DNA from: CAYMRB01 sp964392615
GTDB taxonomy: Bacteria; Planctomycetota; UBA8108
NCBI GenBank assembly: GCA_964392615.1
Contig: CAYMRB010000058.1
Location: 1 to 31,429, forward strand
Length of the DNA: 31,429 nt
Reading direction: 5' to 3'
Shown in pieces: positions 8,724 to 17,311 of the stretch. The notes under the pieces were generated by a model, which made no database searches, was not told the origin of the DNA, and worked only from the letters and a program-made list of their open reading frames with translations. Made by a program: the position numbers and the translations under genes. Positions within the stretch are counted from its first letter, which is position 1. The number at the start of each line of letters is the position of its first letter.

Positions 8724-10040
8724 TCACGGCGCTGCCAAGCAGTAGAGCGCCTTCTCACCGCGCAGGAACATCTCCTTGCCGACGAGAGCCGCCGACGCGT
8801 TGATCCTGTCGTCGAGCGAGTTCACCGCGAGCACGCGCGGCGTCCTCTCGGCGGACAGCACGATCGTCCTTCCGTTGCGATCGGTGACGTACACCCGCCC
8901 GTCGGCCGCGACCGGCGAGGCGTAGACGTCGCCGATACCGGGAAGCCGCAGCGTGCCCGGTGCATCCTTGCCGCTCTCTCCTTCAAGGCGCGTGAGGACA
9001 CCCTGGTAGTGGCCCAGGAAGTGCAGCTGCCCGCGATAGAGCAGCGGCGACGGCACGTACGGCGTCGAGCGACGGCGAGTCCACAGGACGTTCGCGCCGC
9101 CCGTGACGTCGCCCTTCGCGCCGTCGAGCCGAATCGCCAGAAGCGCGCGAATCTCGTAGCTGCTGCCGATGTAGACGATGCCATCGCCGTAGACCGGCGA
9201 CGCGACGATGTTCTCCGACAGCCCGCCGCACTCCCAGATCACGTCGCCTGTCGCGAGATCGTACGCGCGCACGCGGCGGGAGCCGGGCACGATCAGCTGC
9301 TCCTTGCCGCCGTGTTCGACGACGATCGGCGTCGACCACGAGGTCACTTCGTCGCGGAGCTTGCGCCAACGTTCGTCGCCCGTCCGCTTGTTGAACGCGA
9401 CGACGAACGACTGCTCCTCGTGGTCTTGATTGATGGCGAGCGTGGCGCCGTGGAGGACCGGTCCCGCGCCCTCGCCGTGGCCATGCTTGCTGTGCAGCTC
9501 GCCGAGGTTCTTCTGCCAGCGGATCTCGCCGTCGAAGTCGAGACAGTACAGTCCGAACGAGCCGAAGAACGCCCAGACGAGCTCGCCGTCGGTCACCGGC
9601 GAAGCGGACGCGAGGCTCGCCGAACGGTGACCGCCCTCCCGTGGCAGCGCCTTGTGAACGGTGCGCTTCCAGACGATCTTGCCCGTCTTCCTGTCGATGG
9701 CGATCACGACGAACTCGTGCCGCTGCTCGACCGGTACGTTGTCGTGCGCGCCCGGACGGCCGCTGTAGCGCGGGGGAAACTCATCACCGTACGGAATGGC
9801 CGCCGTGACGAAGATGCGATCGCCCCAGACGATCGGGCTCGAGTGTCCCCTGCCCGGAAGCGGCGTCTTCCAGCGCACGTTCTTCGTCTCGGACCACTCG
9901 ACGGGCGGCTTGGCGTCGGGCGACGCGCCGGTCGCGAGCGGCCCGCGCCAATGGGCCCAACGTTCGGCGGCCGACAGCGTCGGCAAGGGCAGCACGGCCG
10001 CGACGAACAGCACGGCGATCGAAGCACACGGTCTTGTCAT
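8724..10040 (-). CDS. Secreted PQQ-like beta-propeller protein
   Basis: A 438-residue exported protein with a signal peptide (MTRPCASIAVLFVAAVLPL, cleavage likely after LSA). It then has repeated blades of the PQQ/BamB type, including AIDRKTGKIVWKR, AFNKRTGDERWRK, AYDLATGDVIWE and DGRVYVTDRNGRT. It opens with WAHWRGPLATGAS, the WxxWRGPxxxG opening common in planctomycete proteins of this kind. No enzyme active-site residues of true quinoprotein alcohol dehydrogenases are evident, so a scaffold or binding role is as likely as catalysis. GGGAG lies five bases before the ATG. It converges with the Tat-protein gene and diverges from the broken ankyrin gene. Confidence 0.85.
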   Translation of the reverse strand: MTRPCASIAVLFVAAVLPLPTLSAAERWAHWRGPLATGASPDAKPPVEWSETKNVRWKTPLPGRGHSSPIVWGDRIFVTAAIPYGDEFPPRYSGRPGAHDNVPVEQRHEFVVIAIDRKTGKIVWKRTVHKALPREGGHRSASLASASPVTDGELVWAFFGSFGLYCLDFDGEIRWQKNLGELHSKHGHGEGAGPVLHGATLAINQDHEEQSFVVAFNKRTGDERWRKLRDEVTSWSTPIVVEHGGKEQLIVPGSRRVRAYDLATGDVIWECGGLSENIVASPVYGDGIVYIGSSYEIRALLAIRLDGAKGDVTGGANVLWTRRRSTPYVPSPLLYRGQLHFLGHYQGVLTRLEGESGKDAPGTLRLPGIGDVYASPVAADGRVYVTDRNGRTIVLSAERTPRVLAVNSLDDRINASAALVGKEMFLRGEKALYCLAAP

Positions 10041-10179
10041 GACGTCTCCCTGAGGTGAGCGTACCCCCTGGCGGCGAATATCGTAACCGATCGCATCCGC
10101 CGCCGCGCGACGCTCGGAATTCGCTCTCGCTTCCTGTACGATCCTCCGGCGTCACCGGATTCCGAAAGGGCGATGAACG

Positions 10180-11093
10180 ATGGACCTCCGTAGCATGCAG
10201 CCGAGCTTGCGAGCTCGCACCTGCGCGTGGCTCGCTACCGCGATCCTCATTTCCGCCGGCGCCTCGATCGCGCAGGAGACGATCACGCACGCCGAGTTCG
10301 AGATCCGAACCGACCCGGCCTCGACGGCGAGACCGCGCTGCACCATGCGGCGCGGTCCGGCAAGTTGAAGACCATCGCGCTGTTGCTCGCTCGCGGCGCG
10401 CGCCCGGACATCTACAGCGGCCTCGGTCAGCTCCCCGGCGACATCGCGCTGAAGGGAGAACGCCCGCCGCTGTTCCTCGTGCTCGGCGTGTACGACAACG
10501 AGATCTCGATGAGCCCGCGAGGCGGACCGGAGGCGCCGCCGATCCTGCACGGTCATGCGTTCCGCTTTCCGCAGGGTGCCCCGCGCGAGTGCCTCGACCT
10601 GACGGACGCGCAGAAGGCGTCGTTCGCGAAGCTCCTCGGGAAGCACCCGCCGCGCGCGATCGACCCGGCAGAGATCGAGCGTCGCTGCGGAGCCTTGTTT
10701 CGACGCGAGGAAGCGACAAAGGGCGCGATCGCATGGCGAGGCTCGTTCTGGTCGTTCGTCGTCGCGGGAGACGTCGATGCGTCCGGCACGCCGATCCCCG
10801 ACAGCCCGAGCGGCGTTCACCTCGTCGAGCTCTCGATTCTCGGACAGCGCTACGCGTGGGCTCGCGCGGATGCGCTGCGATCCGAAGACGAGCCCGCGGA
10901 CGCGATGCCCGCCGCATTCGCCGACCTGATCGAGACCGTCAGCAAGTGGCAGCGCGAGGGCGACGAACGGCAACGCGAGATGCCGACGCTCGACCGCTTG
11001 CGCCTCCAGGCGATTCGCAACGCGATCAGCGCGCGGGGAAGAGAGGCTCGCGAAGCCGCCGAGAAGGAGAGCCCGCCGCCTTCCGAGGCGTAG
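10180..11093 (+). pseudogene. Secreted ankyrin-repeat protein, frameshifted
   Basis: From ATG 10180 the first frame encodes a signal peptide (ARTCAWLATAILISAGASIA) and then HAEFEIRTDP, but soon loses sense. From 10317 the protein continues in the neighbouring frame with GLDGETALHHAARSG and ALLLARGARPD, a textbook ankyrin repeat, and runs to the stop at 11091-11093. Between GAC (10312-10314) and GGC (10317-10319) only two bases remain, so one C or G has been lost from the CCCGG run. Restoring one base reads DPGLDGETALHH. The remaining 200 residues are rich in Asp/Glu/Arg and unrecognised. There is no slippery heptamer to suggest programmed frameshifting. The purine-rich gaaaggg upstream may serve as ribosome site. 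It could be a real pseudogene or a sequencing error. Confidence 0.8.
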
Positions 11094-11098
11094 TCTGT

Positions 11099-13984
11099 TC
11101 AGCTCCCCACGCGTTCGATGACGACGGGCACGTGGCGGTCCGGTGTCACGGCGACCTCGACGTGCAACGTCTCGCGCGCGCCGACCTGCGTCTGCGTCAC
11201 CCTGCCGTCGTTCGACACGCGATACGAACCCGGCGGCAATCCGCGCACACCCAGCCTCGTGACGTGACGTCGATCGCGACGCGACTCGACCCGCAGTCGA
11301 ATCGTCGACGATCCGCCGCCCCCGCCGCGCACATCGGTGAGCACGACGGCTTCACCGCGCGCGAAGCCGTCGCGATCGAGCGTCAGGTCGAGCCGCGCCC
11401 GACCGCGCCGCACGTATAGACGCTGGCGTACGCCGTCGCGCGGCACGACGCGGATCTCGTCTCCCCCATCACGATCGACGCGCTCGAGCGTGCCGCCGAG
11501 CGCGACCAGCCCGAAGATCGGATCCTCCAGCACGATCGTGGCGGCCGCGTGGATGCCACCCGTGAGGCCGTGGTCGATCTCGCCGCAGACCGGCCAGATG
11601 CCGCGCGGCGTGTGGCGGATGCCCGGATTCCACGTCGGACCGAACTTCATCGGCGCGAACGCCCATCCGACGGCGCCGTCGTTCTCCGCCCCCGGATACC
11701 AATAGCCGAAGTCGGTCGCCTCGCTACCGGAGTTGACCAGCGCCCACGAACTCAGAAGCGACGCGTAGCCCAGGCGCGCCCAGTCGGCCGGCTCCGCCGC
11801 CCAGTTCAACGCGTAGTCGAGTACTGCCCAACCTCCCATCTGCGACATATAGCTCAACGTGTACCGCGTGCTGCCGAGACCGCGGAAGTCGCTGCCGAGA
11901 TGCCAGTACGACGTCTCGAGCCAACCCCGACACGCGACGTTCGCCGCCAACTGCCGCTCCATGAAGCGCGTGGCGTCTTCACGCCGAATCACCGGGTGCG
12001 AGTACCACTCCCCCGTCTTCTTGTCCTGCCACAGCTTCTTGTCCGGCTCGAGTCGATGCGTGAGCGCGTAGCGGGCGATCGCGTGGGACGACTCGTACGC
12101 GGTCGAGTCGAACGGCATCTCCGACGCGAACGGATACTCGGAATCGTACAGGAAGTACTTCACCTTCTTCTCCCACTCGCCGCGCAAGCGAGCGGCCCAG
12201 TGCGGATAGCCCTCCTTCTCGCAGGCGTCGATGAGCGGTACGAGATACCGCTCGTGGAAGTTGCCGACCGTATAGGCCCAATCGCACCAACCGGTGAAGT
12301 CCCACCCTCGCATGTCAATGCCGTACGGCACGGTGAAGAACGCGACCGCCGTGCCGTACGCGCGCTCGAGGTAGCCATCGGCGTCGAGGCACTGCGTCAG
12401 ATCCGGGTTCTGCGTCGCGATCCGGTACATGTTGAAATAGAGCAGGATGTACGTCGTGTAATCGAACGTACGCCACATGCGCTCCTGGCCGTGCCCGCCG
12501 CTTCCGAGGCCCGTCTTGCTATTGCGGCACTGGTGCCAGCTGTCGCAGCCGTAGAGCGCGTACGGATGGGGATGCTCGCGATCGGTTCGCTGCAGCTTGC
12601 CCCAGACGAACTTCTCGATGTGGTACTCGAGCGCGGCGATCTGCTTCGCATCCGGATACGCGACGTTCTTCTCGGACAGATACGCGCACTTGCTGTTGGA
12701 TGGATCGTCCGAGCCGCTCACGGCGTACGGGTGCTGACCCTCGCGATCGTCCGGCCCGAGCAGCTTCTCGTGGCGCATGTCCCACAAGCTGAAGAGACCG
12801 TCGTACCACTTCGATGGATCGCGGTGCTGCTGCTTCGTCGCGATGAATGCGGCCCGTTTCGCGATGAGCGTCTCGAGCGGCTGGGTGACGAAGAATTCGA
12901 GCGGCAGGCTGCGGCCGTCGCCCCACCGCACCGTGATGCGATTCTCGCCGCGACGCGCAAAACGAGCCTCCCACACGTGTCCATCGACGCCCTTCTTGCC
13001 GAGGTACGCGAGGCGCGTCGCGGCGGGAAACTCGGCATCGACCGACCGGATCACTTGCTCCGTACGCAGAGAGAAGCGCGCGCTGAGGTCCTCGGGAACG
13101 ACCATGCCGGGGATGACGCGAACGTCGAAGCCGCCGCCGGCGACGAGCAGATCGCGCAGAGTATCGAGATCGCGCGCCCACCGCAGCACGAAGCCGTGCT
13201 CGACCGAGTGGCCACTGTCGCCGGACGGGGCGAGCACGATGCTCGTGTGCTCCTGTCGCCACGTGCCGCGAGTCTCGGCGCCGCCGCTCGCGGCGGAGTA
13301 GACGTAGACGCTGTAGTGGCCGCCCCCCCACGCGTAGTCCGTCCCGTGGTGCGTGAAGTACTCGAGGCTCGTTCCGGCCGCCGGAGTCATCAACAGGTGG
13401 TGCCCGTAGCCGCTCGGCCGCGTCCAATAGACGTGCGAACCGTGACCCGCGACGAACGCGTGACGGAACAGCCGCTGCGTCATCGTCACGGCGGGGTCCC
13501 GCGAGTATCGCTCGTTCATCGGCAGCGGCACTTCGAGATCGCCGATCTCGACCGCCTGCGTCGAGCGAATCTCCAGGCGGAGCCGCCACGACAGCGCGCC
13601 CCCCGCGACGACGAACTGCACACCGAGGTCGAGCACCGCACCGCCCGCGTCGGCGAGCCCGTACGTCACGCGCCACCCGTCGGCGTCTGCGTCGACCGCG
13701 CGGACTCCCGCGAGGTCGTTCGTATCGGCGACCTGCCAGGCGCCGCCAGGACGACGATAGCGCACGACGACGCGACCGAGTGTCGCGCCGGGCGCGATGA
13801 ACTCCGTGGCGAACGGATCGCCTGTGCGCTTCAAACTGGTGATGCCCGCCGAGCCGTGGACGATCTCGAACGGCGCAGCGATGCTCTCGGTGCAGACCAA
13901 CACGACCACGAGTGCGCAGAGGGAACCGACACACACGAGCCGTGCCGCGCGCAGTGGCGGCGTGGCCTTACGTCGACGATCCAT
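11099..13984 (-). CDS. Large secreted glycosidase-like protein (DUF5695 type)
   Basis: A 961-residue exported protein with a signal peptide ending near residue 37 (ESIAA|PF). The opening FEIVHGSAGITSLKRTGD and LGRVVVRYR resemble, from memory, the DUF5695 family of presumed carbohydrate-active proteins. The N-terminal 350 residues look all-beta. The middle (about 380-800) is rich in Trp, Tyr, Asp and His, with segments such as YGCDSWHQC, DFTGWCDWAYTVGN and TSYWHLGSDFRGL, which suit an alpha/alpha-toroid glycosidase core. A beta-rich tail follows. No catalytic acid can be named by eye. It is the second gene of an operon: the stop codon of the URO-D-family gene overlaps the ribosome site (tgaggtg) seven bases before this ATG, so translation is probably coupled. 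Confidence 0.65.
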   Translation of the reverse strand: MDRRRKATPPLRAARLVCVGSLCALVVVLVCTESIAAPFEIVHGSAGITSLKRTGDPFATEFIAPGATLGRVVVRYRRPGGAWQVADTNDLAGVRAVDADADGWRVTYGLADAGGAVLDLGVQFVVAGGALSWRLRLEIRSTQAVEIGDLEVPLPMNERYSRDPAVTMTQRLFRHAFVAGHGSHVYWTRPSGYGHHLLMTPAAGTSLEYFTHHGTDYAWGGGHYSVYVYSAASGGAETRGTWRQEHTSIVLAPSGDSGHSVEHGFVLRWARDLDTLRDLLVAGGGFDVRVIPGMVVPEDLSARFSLRTEQVIRSVDAEFPAATRLAYLGKKGVDGHVWEARFARRGENRITVRWGDGRSLPLEFFVTQPLETLIAKRAAFIATKQQHRDPSKWYDGLFSLWDMRHEKLLGPDDREGQHPYAVSGSDDPSNSKCAYLSEKNVAYPDAKQIAALEYHIEKFVWGKLQRTDREHPHPYALYGCDSWHQCRNSKTGLGSGGHGQERMWRTFDYTTYILLYFNMYRIATQNPDLTQCLDADGYLERAYGTAVAFFTVPYGIDMRGWDFTGWCDWAYTVGNFHERYLVPLIDACEKEGYPHWAARLRGEWEKKVKYFLYDSEYPFASEMPFDSTAYESSHAIARYALTHRLEPDKKLWQDKKTGEWYSHPVIRREDATRFMERQLAANVACRGWLETSYWHLGSDFRGLGSTRYTLSYMSQMGGWAVLDYALNWAAEPADWARLGYASLLSSWALVNSGSEATDFGYWYPGAENDGAVGWAFAPMKFGPTWNPGIRHTPRGIWPVCGEIDHGLTGGIHAAATIVLEDPIFGLVALGGTLERVDRDGGDEIRVVPRDGVRQRLYVRRGRARLDLTLDRDGFARGEAVVLTDVRGGGGGSSTIRLRVESRRDRRHVTRLGVRGLPPGSYRVSNDGRVTQTQVGARETLHVEVAVTPDRHVPVVIERVGS

Positions 13985-13995
13985 GGTCGATCACC

Positions 13996-15117
13996 TCATG
14001 AAACGACCGCGGCGACCGCCTCGTCGTACATCGCGCAGATGTTCTCCGGCGGCACCTCGGCCTGGATGTTGTGCACACCGCTGACGACGTAGCCCCCGTT
14101 CGCGCCGAGATCGCGAACGCGCCGACGCACCTCGGCACGCACCTCGTCGGGCGTTCCCATCGGCAGAACGCGATGCGCGTCGATGCCACCCCAGAACGCG
14201 ATGCGGTCACCCCAGCGGCGCTTGAGCTCTGCAGTGTCCATGCCGGCGGCGCTGACCTGCACCGGGTTCAGCGCGTCGACGCCGAGCTCGATGAAGTCGT
14301 CGATCAACGACACCACCGAGCCGCAGCAGTGATAGAGGACCTTCGCGCCGCTCGCTCGCAGGAGATCGAAAATCTTCTGCTGACGCGGCTTGATGAGCTT
14401 CTCGTACGCGTCCCGATTCACCATGGGCCCGTTCTGGAACGCGACGTCGTCGCCGTAGAAGACGACGTCGATGTTCTTGCCGACCGCGTCGAGCATGTTC
14501 CGCGAGATCGCGAGGAACAGCTCGGTCGCCTTGTCCATCAGCGCTTCCCAGAAGTCGAGGTCGGCCGCGATGTCCATCATCCAGCGCTCGTAGCCACGCA
14601 ACCACTGCGTCAGGTGGAGCGGTCCGGCAGGAAGCGTCAGGATCACCGCATAGTCGGTGTCGCGGTGGAGTTTCTCGGCGGCCTCTGCGAGCCCCGTCGT
14701 ATAGCCGGGATCGTCGGGATCGGGCCACGGGTACGTCTCGAGATCCTCGAGCGTGCGATCGCCGTCGAGCGGGTTGCCTACGTCCATGAAGTGCCCGCCC
14801 GGATTCGGCTGCTTGCGAATGACGCCCCACTCGTCCTTGTAGCCGCCGTCCGGGAGATGCTCCGTCGGGCGGCTATTGCCGAGCAACGGCAGAGGCCGGG
14901 TGTCGATGTCGAACCGCTCGAGGACCGCTTCCTCGACGTCGGCGATCATCGATCTCAGGCTGAGAACCTCGTTCGGCGTGTCGAATCCGAGGTGCGCCTT
15001 GAGCTTCTCGTAGGCCTTGATGTGGATCGACGTCGAAAGCGAACCCGCGAGATCGACGGGCACGCGGTCCGGCGCCTCGTGGTTCAGAGCGGCCAGAACG
15101 CGCTCGCGGTGATTCAT
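13996..15117 (-). CDS. URO-D superfamily protein (HemE / methylcobamide methyltransferase type)
   Basis: A 373-residue cytoplasmic protein of the uroporphyrinogen decarboxylase superfamily. It opens with MNHRERVLAALNHEAPDRVP, the standard start of the family. It carries YHCCGSV (His263), then IDDFIELGVDALNPVQ and GDRIAFWGGIDA, and ends SGVHNIQAEVPPENI. These favour the methyltransferase-like branch (MtaA/CmuA relatives) over haem-pathway HemE. The HxCG part of the usual zinc site is present, but I do not see the distal cysteine of MtaA-type enzymes. Start 15117 is chosen because GAGAGG lies six bases upstream and the family motif begins there; an upstream in-frame ATG at 15270 would add an unlikely leader. 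It is first in an operon with the secreted glycosidase-like gene and diverges from the sigma-factor gene. Confidence 0.85.
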   Translation of the reverse strand: MNHRERVLAALNHEAPDRVPVDLAGSLSTSIHIKAYEKLKAHLGFDTPNEVLSLRSMIADVEEAVLERFDIDTRPLPLLGNSRPTEHLPDGGYKDEWGVIRKQPNPGGHFMDVGNPLDGDRTLEDLETYPWPDPDDPGYTTGLAEAAEKLHRDTDYAVILTLPAGPLHLTQWLRGYERWMMDIAADLDFWEALMDKATELFLAISRNMLDAVGKNIDVVFYGDDVAFQNGPMVNRDAYEKLIKPRQQKIFDLLRASGAKVLYHCCGSVVSLIDDFIELGVDALNPVQVSAAGMDTAELKRRWGDRIAFWGGIDAHRVLPMGTPDEVRAEVRRRVRDLGANGGYVVSGVHNIQAEVPPENICAMYDEAVAAVVS

Positions 15118-15311
15118 CGGCGACCTCTCCAGTTCTACCCGGCAGGGATGCGATCGGTGCGGTGGCTGGAGGGAATGGGAGCACAGGCCGCAGAGCAGCG
15201 CAAGCGCCGACCGTCGGCGGAGATGCGAGGTTCTGAGAATTTCGTGTATACATCCGCCGCCGCCGCGCAATTAACGTCGGGAGCGTGTCTCGAAGCCAAC
15301 GCGAAGTGCAC

Positions 15312-15842
15312 ATGAGTCTCGACCTCGACACCACGGTGAAGGGCCTGATGACCGACCGAGCCAAGCTGATCGGCTACATCGCCGCCATCGTGCGCGACCG
15401 CCACCTTGCGGAAGACCTGTTTCAGGAGGTCGTCACGGTGGCGATTCGCAAGTGTGGCGAGATCGACGACGCGGATCACCTGCTCCTCTGGGCGCGACGC
15501 GTGGCGCGCAACAAGGCACTCGAATCGCTGCGCAAGCGGCGAACGACGCCGTTGACGCTGGATACGGACGTCCTCGACATCCTCGACGCGCGGTGGCAAC
15601 GTCTCGATCAGTTGGACTCGGACGCCGAGCTCGAGCGCCTACGCAGTTGCCTCGGCAAGCTCTCGCCCCGAGCTCGTCAGGTCGTCGATCTGAAGTTCGT
15701 CGAGGGCCTGAGCGGCATCGAGATCTCCCGCGCCGTCGGAAACAAGGTTCGCAGCGTGTACGTAGCCCTGACTCGCGCGTACCGCGACCTCGAGGCTTGT
15801 ATCCGCCGCCACCGCTTGGCGGAGGAGGTGAGGCATGGCTGA
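15312..15842 (+). CDS. ECF-family RNA polymerase sigma factor
   Basis: A 176-residue sigma-70 family factor of the ECF type, lacking regions 1 and 3. Region 2 is seen in DRHLAEDLFQEVVTVAI and WARRVARNKALESLRKRR. Region 4, with its helix-turn-helix, is seen in LGKLSPRARQVVDLKFVEGL and GIEISRAVGNKVRSVYVALT. As I recall it, the sequence resembles the Rhodopirellula/Verrucomicrobium ECF family. ATG 15312 gives the usual family start (MSLDLDTTVKGL). A GTG at 15285 in the same frame is possible, but its purine tract is too close; neither start has a strong ribosome site. The stop overlaps the next gene by eight bases, so the FecR-like protein is very likely its membrane partner and controller. Confidence 0.93.
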   Translation: MSLDLDTTVKGLMTDRAKLIGYIAAIVRDRHLAEDLFQEVVTVAIRKCGEIDDADHLLLWARRVARNKALESLRKRRTTPLTLDTDVLDILDARWQRLDQLDSDAELERLRSCLGKLSPRARQVVDLKFVEGLSGIEISRAVGNKVRSVYVALTRAYRDLEACIRRHRLAEEVRHG

Positions 15843-17256
15843 GACCACGCGAGATGACGCGCGCGGCGACCGACCGCTGGACGATCGCTTCATCGGTCTC
15901 GTCGTCCGCTATTTCGACGACTCGATCGACGCGAGCGAGTTGGCCGAGCTCCAACGTCGTCTGCGCGAGTCGACGCAGGCGTGCGATGCGTTCGCGACGT
16001 ACTGCATGCACGCTCAGATGATTCGCGAGGCCGGCGCGGCGGATCGCCTCGCGACGCTCCTTCCGACGCTGACCGCAACCGATGTTTCGGGCGGCCTCGG
16101 CACCTCAAGGTGCAGGCGCACTCCGGGGCGCCGACGCCTGCGGCTCTGGCTCGCCGGCTCGGTCGCCGCGGCCATCGTCGTCTCCCTGGGAATCTACTGG
16201 TCCTACCGGCTCGCGATGGAAAGCCGCCGCATCGCGACGCTCGTCCAGTCTATCGATGTCAGCTGGCCGGACGGTGCGCGCCGCCCGGAAGACGGCGCGG
16301 AGCTCGGCAAGGGCGTCGTTCGCTTGCTGGGCGGGCTCGTCAAGCTGCGACTGGGCGACGGCACGATGCTGACCCTCGAAGGCCCGGGCGAGCTCGAGCT
16401 CGTCTCGGCCGACCTGACGCGACTCCACTCCGGACGGCTCGCGGCGACGGTCGACGAGGGCTCCGAAGGCGTCGAGATCGAGACCCCTGCCCTGCGAGTC
16501 GTCGAGCCGGCCGCGGCGTTCGGCGTTCATGTCGACAGCGGCGGAATGACCGACGTCTGCGTGTTCGAAGGCGAGGTCGAGGTCGAGGTCGGGCCCGAGC
16601 GGCGCAAGCGCAAGCGCAAGCGACGCGTCCCCCACGGCGACGCCGTTCGCGCGGCACCCGGCGGCACGACACTGACCGCGTCGCAATACGACGCGCGGTC
16701 CTACTCCCGCGCATGGCGTATGCACGCCGGCATCGTGCGGACCACCGGCATGATCCGTTTCGCTCCACCGGGTCGGCCCGACAGCCTGCTGCAGCTCGAG
16801 GACGACGACCGCCTCGTCATCCTCCCTGAGAAGCGCGTTCGACTGAAGGTCGAGACGCGTGTGAACATCACGGAGCCGGGAGAGTACACCGGACGCGGAG
16901 TCGGCGCCGCCGGCAAGCTGGCGGCTGGCAGACGCGTGCGAAGCTATCTCGTGCAGTTCAACCCGGTCGACCCCAGCCGCAAGAACGAGACCCGTCGACT
17001 CATCGGCAGCGTCGAGTTCCAGCGGCCGATCGTTGCCGTCATCACGGAGACGAAGCTGCTCAAGGCCACCGACCGCAAGATCGGCGGCCACCCGGAGAGC
17101 TTGTCGACGCCGCAGCGCGGACTCGAGAGGCGAGGTGGCCGTGACCGCGACACGCTGACCTTGACCGCCGACCGACGGTCGCTGGCTTTCGATCTACGCG
17201 TCAGCGGCGATCACGTCGATCAGATCCGCGTCCTCGTCGACGCATCCAAGCCCTAG
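15835..17256 (+). CDS. FecR-like membrane protein, likely anti-sigma regulator
   Basis: A 473-residue single-pass membrane protein. Residues 1-85 are cytoplasmic and resemble planctomycete anti-sigma segments (FIGLVVRYFDDSIDASELAE). One membrane helix follows near 103-121 (LWLAGSVAAAIVVSLGIYW), then a FecR-type periplasmic domain. That domain contains LGDGTMLTLEGPGELELVS, LHSGRLAATV and VFEGEVEVEVG, with a polybasic RRKRKRKRR insert. The C-terminal 170 residues form a beta-rich region ending HVDQIRVLVDAS, which I recall from planctomycete surface proteins. Its ATG lies inside the 3' end of the sigma gene (ATGGCTGA), after gaggtgaggc. By analogy with FecI/FecR it should bind the sigma factor inside the cell and sense an outside signal; the ligand is unknown. 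Confidence 0.82.
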   Translation: MAETTRDDARGDRPLDDRFIGLVVRYFDDSIDASELAELQRRLRESTQACDAFATYCMHAQMIREAGAADRLATLLPTLTATDVSGGLGTSRCRRTPGRRRLRLWLAGSVAAAIVVSLGIYWSYRLAMESRRIATLVQSIDVSWPDGARRPEDGAELGKGVVRLLGGLVKLRLGDGTMLTLEGPGELELVSADLTRLHSGRLAATVDEGSEGVEIETPALRVVEPAAAFGVHVDSGGMTDVCVFEGEVEVEVGPERRKRKRKRRVPHGDAVRAAPGGTTLTASQYDARSYSRAWRMHAGIVRTTGMIRFAPPGRPDSLLQLEDDDRLVILPEKRVRLKVETRVNITEPGEYTGRGVGAAGKLAAGRRVRSYLVQFNPVDPSRKNETRRLIGSVEFQRPIVAVITETKLLKATDRKIGGHPESLSTPQRGLERRGGRDRDTLTLTADRRSLAFDLRVSGDHVDQIRVLVDASKP

Positions 17257-17311
17257 CCATTCAAGTGTTCACCACCCTGTACGTTCTTACCGTTTTGAAA
17301 TGGAGGCATCC

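Noticed and set aside
10300..10325. Programmed ribosomal frameshift in the ankyrin gene
   Set aside because: The shift would be -1, but there is no X-XXY-YYZ slippery heptamer and no clear downstream stimulator.
11549..14092. An 847-codon plus-strand frame
   Set aside because: It is antisense to the secreted glycosidase-like gene, with no ribosome site or motif.
15245..15252. Palindrome tgtataca between the URO-D and sigma genes
   Set aside because: It could be a -10 element, but no matching -35 was found and an 8-bp palindrome is expected by chance.
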